Source of the DNA: Mesorhizobium loti
GTDB lineage: Bacteria > Pseudomonadota > Alphaproteobacteria > Rhizobiales > Rhizobiaceae
Direction: 5' to 3'
NCBI GenBank assembly: GCA_014189435.1
Contig: CP050293.1
Coordinates: 3,973,001-4,037,000, forward strand
DNA: 64,000 bases
Part shown: one piece after another, positions 35,633 to 43,756 of the stretch
How positions within the stretch are numbered: position 1 is the first letter of the stretch
Layout: each line of letters begins with the position of its first letter
Position numbers and translations under genes: made by a program
Notes under the pieces: generated by a model
Told to the model about the DNA's origin: nothing
Seen by the model: only the letters and a program-made list of their open reading frames with translations
The model's database searches: none

Positions 35633-36501
35633 ATGACAAACAGTGACGCGGTCCAGCTTGCCGACGGGCGCGCAAGCCTGGTGGTGAGCCCTCGCCTGGG
35701 CGCCGCCATCCTGCGCTATGACGCGCTGCGCCCCGGCCGGATGCCCACGCCTGTTATCAAACCATCGACGGGTCTGATGAAGTTCGGGTCCCAATTGTTG
35801 ATTCCATGGTCGAACCGTATTTCCGGCGGGGGTTCGAATTCGAAGGGCGCTACCATGCGATCGAACCCAATGTCGAAGGCGAGCCGTTCCCGATCCACGG
35901 CGACGGTTTTCAACGACCGTGGCGGCTGACACGACGAACCGGCACTGAAATGGAGCTGGTTCTGGAAAACGGGGCCATCGGGCCCTATCGCTACCACGCA
36001 AGTGTCCGCTACGCGCTGGAGGATGGCGCGCTGGCCGCGGCTCTGACCGTCGAGAACCGCGCCGCCACGCGCCTGCCCTACGGGCTCGGCTTCCATCCCT
36101 GGTTTCCGCGCAGCCCGCACACCTCGCTCCAGGCATCGGCGACAAGGGTCTGGCTGGAGGACGAACGCCACCTGCCGACGGCGGTTGTGCCGCTTGCCTC
36201 CCGCCCGGACTGGGATTTCTCGCAAGCTGCGCCCCTTCCCGACACCTGGGTCAACAACGCGTTCGAAGGCTGGGACGGCCGTGCCTCGATCGCCCAGCCG
36301 GATGACGCTATCCATGTCACGGTCGAGGCATCGTCGACGCTGAACGTCTTCGTTCTCTATTCGCCGGCACGAGATGCCGATTTCTTCTGTTTCGAACCGG
36401 TTTCACATGTCGTGGACGCCCATCACGGCAGCGGACTGAGCGCGCTGGAACAGGGCAGATCGACAAGCGCGCATTTGCGTCTACGCTGGGATGGACTGTA
36501 G
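35633..36501 (+). pseudogene. Aldose 1-epimerase, frameshifted
   Basis: The first frame (from 35633) reads to FGSQLLIPWSNRISGGG. The second frame resumes at GFEFEGRYHAIEPN and includes FPIHGDGFQRPW (catalytic His), YGLGFHPWFPR (second His) and the final Glu region near FCFEPVSHVVDA. One G added to the run of five at 35828-35832 restores a single frame of about 290 residues. It would interconvert sugar anomers before oxidation. It starts 15 bases after the SDR stop. Confidence 0.82.
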
Positions 36502-36620
36502 CGCCGAATCGAGAGTTGCGAAGCGGCGTTCGTCGGCGCAGGGACATGGCCTGTCCGACTTGAAGAAGAGACCATGGCACTCCACAATGTTGAAACATCC
36601 TGCCCTGTGACGAGAGAGTA

Positions 36621-37781
36621 GTGACGAACATGATCTTTCTGCCTGACGACGATGGTGTCTTTCTCGGCCGCGCCCGATCATCGGCCGCGCCCCATCCCCT
36701 GGTGGTCACGGTCCGCGACGGCACGGTTTTCGACATCACGTCGCGTGCGGCACCGACTGTGCGTGACATCTGCGAGATGCGGGATCCTGTTGGCCATGTG
36801 GTATCGGCCAAGGGCAGAGCGATCGGACCGCTCGATGACATCGCCGCCAACAGTTTTGAGACCAGGCGCGATCCGGCAAAACCGTATTTGCTCTCCCCAG
36901 TCGACCTGCAGGCGGTCAAGGCCTCGGGCGTCACCTTCGTCGTCAGCCTGCTGGAACGGGTGATCGAGGAACAGGCGCGCGGTTCGGCTGAAAAAGCCGA
37001 CGCCATCCGCGCCGACATTGCCGGACTGATCGGCCACGATCTGTCGAAGCTGAAGCCCGGTTCGCCCGAAGCGATGGAGATCAAGGCCAAGCTCATCGCG
37101 CGCGGCGCCTGGTCGCAATATCTGGAAGTCGGCATCGGCCCCGATGCAGAGATCTTCACCAAGTGCCAGCCGATGGCCTCGGTCGGCTTCGGCGCCGATG
37201 TCGGCCTGCACCCGGTGTCGACCTGGAACAATCCGGAGCCCGAGATCGCCATGATCGCCGCCTCAAGCGGCAGGATCGTCGGTGCTACAATCGGCAACGA
37301 CGTCAATCTGCGCGATGTCGAAGGGCGTTCGGCGCTGCTGCTCGGCAAGGCCAAGGACAACAATGCCTCGGCCGCCCTCGGTCCCTTCATCCGCCTGTTC
37401 GACGACAAATTCTCGATCGATGACGTCAAGCGGGCCGTCGTGCACCTGAAGGTCGAGGGCGAGGACGGGTTCTCGCTGGAGGGCGCAAGCTCGATGGCCG
37501 AGATCAGCCGCTCGCCGGAAGAACTGGTTGCCGCCGCCATGGGACCGCACCACCAGTATCCGGACGGACTGGCGCTCTATCTCGGCACCATGTTCGTGCC
37601 GTCCAAGGATCGCGGCGAAAAGGGCAAGGGTTTTACGCACAAGGTCGGCGACATCGTCACCATCTCGTCGGAAAAATTCGGTGCGCTGGTCAACCGGGTG
37701 CGGCTGTCGCCCGACTGCCCGCACTGGACCTACGGCGCCAGCCATCTGATGCGGGAGTTGGCGAAGGCCGACCTTATCTAA
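36621..37781 (+). CDS. Fumarylacetoacetate hydrolase-family protein, XylX-like
   Basis: The protein has 386 residues with a GTG start after GAGAGAG. Typical segments are GVTFVVSLLERVIEEQ, GIGPDAEIFTKCQPM (metal Asp/Glu region), WNNPEPEIAMIA, GATIGNDVNLRDVEGRSALL and LYLGTMFVPSKDRG. Length and layout resemble XylX-type 2-keto-3-deoxypentonate dehydratases of the Weimberg pathway, which make alpha-ketoglutarate semialdehyde. The semialdehyde dehydrogenase is not in the window. It lies 119 bases after the epimerase gene and may have its own promoter. Confidence 0.82.
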   Translation: MTNMIFLPDDDGVFLGRARSSAAPHPLVVTVRDGTVFDITSRAAPTVRDICEMRDPVGHVVSAKGRAIGPLDDIAANSFETRRDPAKPYLLSPVDLQAVKASGVTFVVSLLERVIEEQARGSAEKADAIRADIAGLIGHDLSKLKPGSPEAMEIKAKLIARGAWSQYLEVGIGPDAEIFTKCQPMASVGFGADVGLHPVSTWNNPEPEIAMIAASSGRIVGATIGNDVNLRDVEGRSALLLGKAKDNNASAALGPFIRLFDDKFSIDDVKRAVVHLKVEGEDGFSLEGASSMAEISRSPEELVAAAMGPHHQYPDGLALYLGTMFVPSKDRGEKGKGFTHKVGDIVTISSEKFGALVNRVRLSPDCPHWTYGASHLMRELAKADLI

Positions 37782-37886
37782 GCCGGCTTTCGCCCCGGAT
37801 CGCCATCAACACAATTTTATGCGGAATCCGGGTGACTGCGGACGCAATCCGCTCCAAGATCGTGGTGCGGTCGGGGGGCCGTCCGT

Positions 37887-39425
37887 ATGTCCGATTCGCC
37901 GATATTGTTCTTGCGCAATGTTGCCAGACGCTTTGGCGGCACGGTCGTGCTCGAAGACATGAACCTTGTGATCGAGCGCGGCTCGATCCACGCTGTGGTT
38001 GGCGAAAGCGGCGCCGGCAAATCGACGCTGATAAAGGTGCTGGCAGGCATCGTCCGGCCAGACAGCGGCACCATCGAGTTTGACGGCAAGAAGGCGACGA
38101 TCAGCAGCCCCAATGCGGCGCGAAAGCTCGGCATCGGCGTCGTCCTGCAGCAGGCGGGGCTGTTTCCGGAGCGCCCGGTGCTGGCCAATCTGTTCGTCAA
38201 CCGCGAACCGCTGCACAACGGGCTGATCTCGCGGCGCGAAATGGAGGCGCGCAGCCGTGACCTGCTGCGCCAGCTTGGTCTCGCCGTCAATGTCCACGCC
38301 CCGCTCGGCGAGTTCGGGCCGGGTGAGCGGCAACTCATCGCGATTGCCCGCGCGCTGCTGGAAAACCCGAGACTGCTCATCCTTGACGATCCTCATTCGG
38401 CGCTCGACCGGCGTCAGACCGAGCGGCTGTTCGCGGTGCTGCGGGGGCTGAAAGCCAAGGGCATGAGCATGCTCTACGCCTCGAACCGGCTGGAGGATGC
38501 GCTGGCCATTGCCGACCAGCTGACGGTCATCCGCAACGGCCGCGACGTGCTGTCAAAGGCGCGACAGGAGCTGACGACATCGGAGGAAGCGATGATCGGC
38601 CAGTTGCGCCAGTCGCTGTTTCCGCTGCCGCTCAGGGCCATGCCGACGCTTGCGGGCACGCTGCGGCCGCAGCTCGCGGTTTCTGGGCTCGGCGGCGGCA
38701 GGTTGTCGGATGTCAGCTTCACGGCGCGCGCGGGCGAGATCGTCGGCCTTGCCGGGCTTGCCGGCTCCGGCGTGTCGGACCTGCTTGCCCTGTTGTTCGG
38801 ACAGCACAAGGCGCGCGCGGGCAGAGTGCGCTTCCCGGACGGGGACGGGTTGCCGAAGACCCGCACGGAAGCGGCGCGGCGCGGCATCTGCATGATTTCA
38901 GGCGAGCGCGGCAACGGGCTGATGCAAGACAAGTCCATCGCTTTCAACCTGGCGAACGTCATCGTCGGTGCACGCGACTGGGGGTCGCTCTGGTATTCAC
39001 CAGTGATGGCGCTCGGCCGCGCCGCGCGGCAGATCGAGGCGCTGCGCATCAGGACCGCTCCGGAGACGGCGGCGGGCTCGCTGTCGGCCGGCGGCCAGCA
39101 GAAGGTGATCATCGCCAAATGGCTGGAAATCGGCCCGCAAGTGGTGCTGCTCGATGAGCCGGCGCGCGGCATCGATATCGGCAGCAAGCAGGAAATCTAC
39201 GCCTTGATCCGGCAGATGGCGGCCAGCGGCTGCATCGTGCTGCTGCATTCGAGAGAGTTGTCCGAGCTGACCGGGTTGAGCGATCGCATCCTTGCCTTCC
39301 ACCAGGGCCGACTCGCCGGCGAGATCGCCGGCGCCGACATGGATGGCGGGAGGCTGCTGCAGCTGATCGCGGCGGGCGAGGCAGAGGGCGAAGGCCGCCA
39401 GATCAAGCCGGAGAGCGTTGCATGA
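37887..39425 (+). CDS. Sugar ABC transporter ATP-binding protein, two domains (RbsA-like)
   Basis: The protein has 512 residues with two fused nucleotide-binding domains. Domain 1 has Walker A GESGAGKSTLIKVLAG, but a degenerate signature (FGPGERQLIAIARAL) and DDPHSALD, where the catalytic Glu is Asp. Domain 2 has the usual Lys-less P-loop (GLAGSGVSDLL), an intact signature LSAGGQQKVIIAKWL and VVLLDEPARGIDIG. The stop overlaps the permease start by ATGA. No binding protein precedes the pair. Confidence 0.92.
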   Translation: MSDSPILFLRNVARRFGGTVVLEDMNLVIERGSIHAVVGESGAGKSTLIKVLAGIVRPDSGTIEFDGKKATISSPNAARKLGIGVVLQQAGLFPERPVLANLFVNREPLHNGLISRREMEARSRDLLRQLGLAVNVHAPLGEFGPGERQLIAIARALLENPRLLILDDPHSALDRRQTERLFAVLRGLKAKGMSMLYASNRLEDALAIADQLTVIRNGRDVLSKARQELTTSEEAMIGQLRQSLFPLPLRAMPTLAGTLRPQLAVSGLGGGRLSDVSFTARAGEIVGLAGLAGSGVSDLLALLFGQHKARAGRVRFPDGDGLPKTRTEAARRGICMISGERGNGLMQDKSIAFNLANVIVGARDWGSLWYSPVMALGRAARQIEALRIRTAPETAAGSLSAGGQQKVIIAKWLEIGPQVVLLDEPARGIDIGSKQEIYALIRQMAASGCIVLLHSRELSELTGLSDRILAFHQGRLAGEIAGADMDGGRLLQLIAAGEAEGEGRQIKPESVA

Positions 39426-40456
39426 CCAGAACCGATACCGCACCGCCTTTGGCCGGATCGGCGAACCGTAAGCCGAGGCGCCGCATTCGGCTGCCGGCCG
39501 AGACCGGTGCCGTTGTCGGGCTCGCCGCCATGCTTGGGCTGCTCGGCTGGCTCCAGCCCTCCTTCGTCGATGCGGCCAATCTGTCGTCACTGCTGGGGCA
39601 AGCCGCCCTGCCCGGCCTGTTGGCGATCGGCATGGTGTTCGTGCTCACCATGCGCGAGATCGACCTCTCGGCCGCTGCGGTGTTCCATCTCGCGGCAACC
39701 TTCACGGCCCTGCTCGTGGTTGCCGGAATGAACCCCTGGCTTGCCGCCCTGGCGGGTGTCGCGGCCGGCGCCGGGCTCGGGCTGATCAACGGCCTTCTGG
39801 TGATCGCGCTGCGCCTGCCGGCTCTGCTGGTGACGCTCGGCACATGGTGGATGATCCAGGGCCTGTCGCTGGTCGTCGGCAAGGGAGAGACAATCGCGCC
39901 GCCGGGCGCGGATGGGAATGTCTTGGCCACGCTGTCGGGCAAGGCGTTTGTCATTGTGCCGGTGACAGGCATCGTCTTTGTCGTGCTGGCGGTGGCGATG
40001 CATGTCGTGCTTCACCGCACCCGCTTCGGCTACCGGGTCCAGGCCGTGGGCAGCAATCCGCGGGCTGCCGCCTATGCCGGCATTCCAACAGACAAGGTCA
40101 GGGTGCTGACGCTGGTGCTGATGGGTGCGATGGCCGGGCTTGCCGGCGTGGTCCATGTCGGCGCCCAGGGCGCCATCGCCCCCGGTGACGGCGGCACTTT
40201 CGGGCTGCTGGCGATCGCGGCGGCCATTATTGGCGGCACATCACTTTCGGGTGGCAACGGCAGCGTCATCGGTGCCGCGATCGGCATGCTGGTTCTGCAG
40301 ACAATACTGAGCGCCATGACCTTGCTTGGCGTGGACGCCATCTGGGCCGCCTTCACCACCGGTGCTCTGGTCGTGCTTGCCCTCGCGGTCGACCGGCTGT
40401 TCAGGCTGTGGCGCAACCGGCGCGCCGGACACGGTGAAGACAATCCGCTCGGCTGA
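39422..40456 (+). CDS. Sugar ABC transporter permease (RbsC-like)
   Basis: The protein has 344 residues with eight to ten helices and a 30-residue cytoplasmic N terminus rich in Arg and Lys. The family motif reads MREIDLSAAAVFHLA in place of EFDLSVG. The C-terminal part has GAIAPGDGGTFGLLAIAAAIIGGTSLSGG (given in part), typical of BPD_transp_2. It overlaps the RbsA-like gene. A 219-base gap with a small palindrome separates it from the next binding-protein gene. Confidence 0.92.
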   Translation: MTRTDTAPPLAGSANRKPRRRIRLPAETGAVVGLAAMLGLLGWLQPSFVDAANLSSLLGQAALPGLLAIGMVFVLTMREIDLSAAAVFHLAATFTALLVVAGMNPWLAALAGVAAGAGLGLINGLLVIALRLPALLVTLGTWWMIQGLSLVVGKGETIAPPGADGNVLATLSGKAFVIVPVTGIVFVVLAVAMHVVLHRTRFGYRVQAVGSNPRAAAYAGIPTDKVRVLTLVLMGAMAGLAGVVHVGAQGAIAPGDGGTFGLLAIAAAIIGGTSLSGGNGSVIGAAIGMLVLQTILSAMTLLGVDAIWAAFTTGALVVLALAVDRLFRLWRNRRAGHGEDNPLG

Positions 40457-40472
40457 GCCTCGACAACAATTA

Positions 40473-40485
40473 TCCGACAGTCGGA
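40473..40485. promoter_or_regulatory. Palindrome upstream of the second binding-protein gene
   Basis: TCCGAC-A-GTCGGA, a perfect 13-base dyad in an AT-rich stretch, lies about 190 bases before the next start. It could be an operator, for example of the LacI regulator at the end of the cluster. No second copy was found in the window. Confidence 0.3.
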
Positions 40486-40675
40486 AAATCAACTGAACTG
40501 ATGCGATCTGATGGGAGCGCTGATGGCGCCTCGTCAGACGACAACTACATCTGCAGATAGGAGGCTTGCCATCCGTCGGAAAAGGGAATGCTCTGACGCA
40601 TCCAACCGGCGCTGGCAAAAGACGCAGAACAAGGGACGGATTCAGAACTGACCATCTAAAAAGGGAGGAAATCAA

Positions 40676-41611
40676 ATGCTGACACGGCTAAGACTCGTTC
40701 TATATGGCCTGTTGGTGGCGCTGACGATTGTTCCGGCAGCGGCACAGGCCAAGACGTTCTACTGGATTTCGCATGGCGGTCCGGCCGATCCGGTCTGGAC
40801 CTACTTCCTGGCCGGCGCCAAGCAATGGGCCAAGGACACCGGCAACACCGTCAACACCTCGTTCCACAATGGCGATGTGGCCTCGCAGCAGGAAGCGGTT
40901 CGCGCCGCCCTCTCCGCCAAAGCCGATGGCATCGTCACCACGAGCCCCGATCCGGGCAGCTTGATCGAGATCGTCAAGGAAGCGCGGGCGGCGAAAGTGC
41001 CGATCATCAATTTCAACACGCCCGATCCGAAAGCCGACTTCAACGCCTATGTCGGCGGCGACAATGTCACCTTCGGCAAGCACTGGGCACAGTATCTGGT
41101 CGACAAGGGCCTGGTGAAGAAGGGCGACTTCGTCTGGATGCCGGTCGAGATTCCCGGCGCCACCTATGGCGTGCAGGAAGAAGAAGGCATCAAGAGCGTC
41201 TTCGAACCGCTCGGCATCACCTATGAAATCACCGAAGCGACGCTCGACCAGGCCGAAGCCATCAACCGCATGGTCGACTACCTCACTGCCAACAAGGCCA
41301 AGGTCAAGGCGATCATCGGTCTCGGCGATCTCGTCACCGGCTCGATCAAGCGGGTGTTCGACCAGGCCGGCATCAAGGCGGGCGAAATCCCGGTCGTCGG
41401 CTGGGGTAATTCGCTCGACACCACCCAGGAAGTGCTGACCGGCTACGTCAATGCCGGCCAGTGGCAGGATCCGCAGGCGACCAGCTATGTCGCGCTTTCG
41501 CTGGCCAACATGGCCGCCAGCGGCATTCCTCCGGGCTTCAACGTCATCACCGGCGCGCTCTACGAAAAGGACACCGCGCAGGTCTACGACGACATCCTGT
41601 CCGGCAAGTAA
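40676..41611 (+). CDS. Sugar ABC transporter substrate-binding protein (RbsB-like)
   Basis: The protein has 311 residues. The signal peptide is MLTRLRLVLYGLLVALTIVPAAAQA. The mature part begins KTFYWISHGGPADPVWTYFLAGAKQWA (given in part), and the ligand-site text AYVGGDNVTFGKHWAQYL is PBP type 1. A GGGAGG site lies 7 bases before the ATG. It is the only binding protein between two permease/ATPase sets, and a perfect hairpin follows the stop. Confidence 0.93.
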   Translation: MLTRLRLVLYGLLVALTIVPAAAQAKTFYWISHGGPADPVWTYFLAGAKQWAKDTGNTVNTSFHNGDVASQQEAVRAALSAKADGIVTTSPDPGSLIEIVKEARAAKVPIINFNTPDPKADFNAYVGGDNVTFGKHWAQYLVDKGLVKKGDFVWMPVEIPGATYGVQEEEGIKSVFEPLGITYEITEATLDQAEAINRMVDYLTANKAKVKAIIGLGDLVTGSIKRVFDQAGIKAGEIPVVGWGNSLDTTQEVLTGYVNAGQWQDPQATSYVALSLANMAASGIPPGFNVITGALYEKDTAQVYDDILSGK

Positions 41612-41626
41612 CATCCCAATCTCAAC

Positions 41627-41654
41627 AGTCGCGACCGCCCTGGCGGTCGCGACT
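41627..41654 (+). other. Intercistronic hairpin after the second binding-protein gene
   Basis: Perfect inverted repeat with arms AGTCGCGACCGCC and GGCGGTCGCGACT, 15 bases after the stop, with no T run. Same position and likely role as the hairpin at 33074-33101, but unrelated in sequence. Confidence 0.7.
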
Positions 41655-41728
41655 ACATCTCCATTTCGCCGAGCCCTTCGCACGCGAATGTGCAAGGCTC
41701 AGCCTTCCACTCATGTCGCGGATTGCCT

Positions 41729-42715
41729 GTGGAAAATCGTTCGCTCATCCAACGCCTGATCGCGCGGCCCGAGTTCGGCCCCTTCGTGCTGCTCGTGGTC
41801 GAGATCGCCGTTTTCTGGGGTTTCAATCACGACTTCCTGTCGCCGCAGAACATCTCCAACACGCTGGCCTTCACCGTCGAGCTCGGCCTGATCGCGCTGG
41901 CGATGACGCTGTTGATGACGTCGGGCGAATTCGACCTGTCCGTCGGTTCGCTGTTCGGTTTCTCGCCGGTGCTGATGTGGACGCTGTTCAACAGCGGCCT
42001 CACTTCGCTGGAGGTCGGCTTTGTCGCCGCGCTGCTGGTCGCCGCCTGCATCGGGCTGGTCAATGGCTGGTTCGTCACGCAGCTCAAGATCCCGTCCTTC
42101 CTGGTGACGCTCGGCATGTTGTTGGTGGTGCGCGGCACCGCGCTTTTCGTCACCGACGGTTTTCCGCAGCGCACCTGGAGCGCCGAAGGCAGCTGGCTGG
42201 CGGAGGCGCTGGTCGGCGACTTCTTCATCGGGCCATTCCGCATCTACATGTCGCTGTTCTGGTTTATCGCCGCGGCGATCGCGCTCGGCTACGTGCTGAC
42301 GCAGAGCCGCACCGGCAACTGGATCCAGGCGGCCGGCGGCAACCCCAGTGCGGCACGCGCCCGCGGCGTCAATGTCAGCGGCGTCAAGATAGGCCTGTTC
42401 GTGCTGTCGTCGGTCATGGCCTCGCTTGCCGGCGTCATCAGTTCCTTGCGCACGTCCGCCGCCAACCCCAACAGCGGCACGGGCTATGAACTCGAAGTCA
42501 TCGCCATGGTGGTGATCGGCGGCACCGCACTGACCGGCGGGCGCGGCACGATCATCGGCACCGTGCTCGGCATCCTGATCCTGCGCGTCATGCGCAACGG
42601 CATCGTGCTGATCGGCGTGCCCGGCCTTGCCTACAACATCTTCATCGGCGCGATCATCCTTGGCATGATGGCGCTGCATTCATGGCTTGAACGCCGGCAT
42701 CAGGCGGGGACTTGA
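41729..42715 (+). CDS. Sugar ABC transporter permease (RbsC/FrcC-like)
   Basis: The protein has about 328 residues from a GTG start (VENRSLIQRLIARPEFG). It shows the intact family motif TSGEFDLSVGSLFG and the C-terminal IAMVVIGGTALTGGRGTIIGT. It is the closest relative in the window of the frameshifted permease at 33131 and shows what that gene should look like. An ATG-type start at 41690 would add 13 untypical residues. Confidence 0.92.
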   Translation: MENRSLIQRLIARPEFGPFVLLVVEIAVFWGFNHDFLSPQNISNTLAFTVELGLIALAMTLLMTSGEFDLSVGSLFGFSPVLMWTLFNSGLTSLEVGFVAALLVAACIGLVNGWFVTQLKIPSFLVTLGMLLVVRGTALFVTDGFPQRTWSAEGSWLAEALVGDFFIGPFRIYMSLFWFIAAAIALGYVLTQSRTGNWIQAAGGNPSAARARGVNVSGVKIGLFVLSSVMASLAGVISSLRTSAANPNSGTGYELEVIAMVVIGGTALTGGRGTIIGTVLGILILRVMRNGIVLIGVPGLAYNIFIGAIILGMMALHSWLERRHQAGT

Positions 42716-42718
42716 ACC

Positions 42719-43510
42719 ATGGCCGAGCCGCTGATCCGCATGCAGAACATCCGCAAGTCCTATGGCCGCGTGCAGGCGCTGGAGGATGCCAATTTCCACG
42801 TCAATGAAAGGGAGATCGTCGGCCTGCTCGGCGACAATGGCGCCGGCAAGTCGACGCTGATCAAGGTGCTTTCGGGGGCTGTTCCGCTGACCAGCGGCGA
42901 CATCTTCATCCGCGGCAAGAAGGTGAGCCTGCGCAGCACCAGCGACGCCATCGCCCACGGCATCGAGACGATCTACCAGGACTCTGCCCTGGTCACGCAA
43001 CTGTCGATCGCCCGCAATCTGTTCCTCGGGCGCGAGCCGATCAAGCCGCCGCGCTTCCTCAACCGGATGGACCAGGATGCCATGAACACGGTCGCTCGCG
43101 ACCTGCTCAAGCAGGTCGGCATCTCGAAGAACATCCCGCCGACGACGCCGATCGGCTCGCTGTCGGGCGGCGAGCGCCAGGCGGTGGCGATCGCGCGCGC
43201 CATGCATTTCGACAGCGACCTGATCATCCTGGACGAGCCGACCAACAATCTCGGCGTCGCCGAGACACAGGGCGTGCTGAGCTTCGTGCGCAACGCCCGC
43301 GATTCCGGCCATTCCTGCATTTTCATCGCCCACAACATCCACCATGTCTTCCAGGTGGTCGACCGCATCGTCGTCATGCGCCGAGGCAAGGTGGTCGCCG
43401 ACGACATCGACCCGAAGAAAACCAGCGTGGCGGAGGTCGAACGGATCATCACCGGCATGTCGGACAAGGAAATCCGCGATGCCATCGCCGATGGCAAGCC
43501 ATCGCACTGA
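42719..43510 (+). CDS. Sugar ABC transporter ATP-binding protein, single domain (FrcA-like)
   Basis: The protein has 263 residues. It has Walker A GDNGAGKSTLIKVLSG, signature LSGGERQAVAIARAM, Walker B LIILDEPTNNLGV and H-loop FIAHNIHHV. It pairs with the permease three bases upstream. It is paralogous to the ATPase at 34113, so clusters 32.1-34.8 kb and 40.7-43.5 kb are two Frc-type importers (binding protein, permease, single ATPase). Confidence 0.93.
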   Translation: MAEPLIRMQNIRKSYGRVQALEDANFHVNEREIVGLLGDNGAGKSTLIKVLSGAVPLTSGDIFIRGKKVSLRSTSDAIAHGIETIYQDSALVTQLSIARNLFLGREPIKPPRFLNRMDQDAMNTVARDLLKQVGISKNIPPTTPIGSLSGGERQAVAIARAMHFDSDLIILDEPTNNLGVAETQGVLSFVRNARDSGHSCIFIAHNIHHVFQVVDRIVVMRRGKVVADDIDPKKTSVAEVERIITGMSDKEIRDAIADGKPSH

Positions 43511-43597
43511 CTGTCGGGTGATGGGCGGCAATCATCCGTCACCTCAAATCGCATCGCTCGTCTGGCGCGGCATTGCATCGGCGCATAGGGTTGCGGC

Positions 43598-43756
43598 ATG
43601 AAAGCCACCGTCTCGGATATCGCCCGCAATCGCGGGCCGTGGGTTGCGCCATGAAAGCCACTGTCTCCGATATCGCCCGCAATCGCGGGCCGTGGGTTGC
43701 GCCATGAAAGCCACTGTCTCCGATATCGCCCGCAATCGCGGGCCGTGGGTTGCGCC
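43598..43756 (+). repeat. Three tandem 53-bp copies of the LacI gene start
   Basis: Copies begin at ATG 43598, 43651 and 43704, and the true gene starts at 43757. Each copy carries ATGAAAGCCAC, the words TATCGCCCGC, a GCCCGC-AATC-GCGGGC hairpin and TTGCGCC. Because 53 is not a multiple of three, each copy is an 18-codon ORF (MKATVSDIARNRGPWVAP) whose TGA overlaps the next ATG (ATGA). Copy 1 differs from copies 2 and 3 at three bases. Confidence 0.92.

Noticed and set aside
43598..43756. Tandem 53-bp units considered as a CRISPR array
   Set aside because: The units are contiguous with no variable spacers, and they match the start of the downstream LacI gene.
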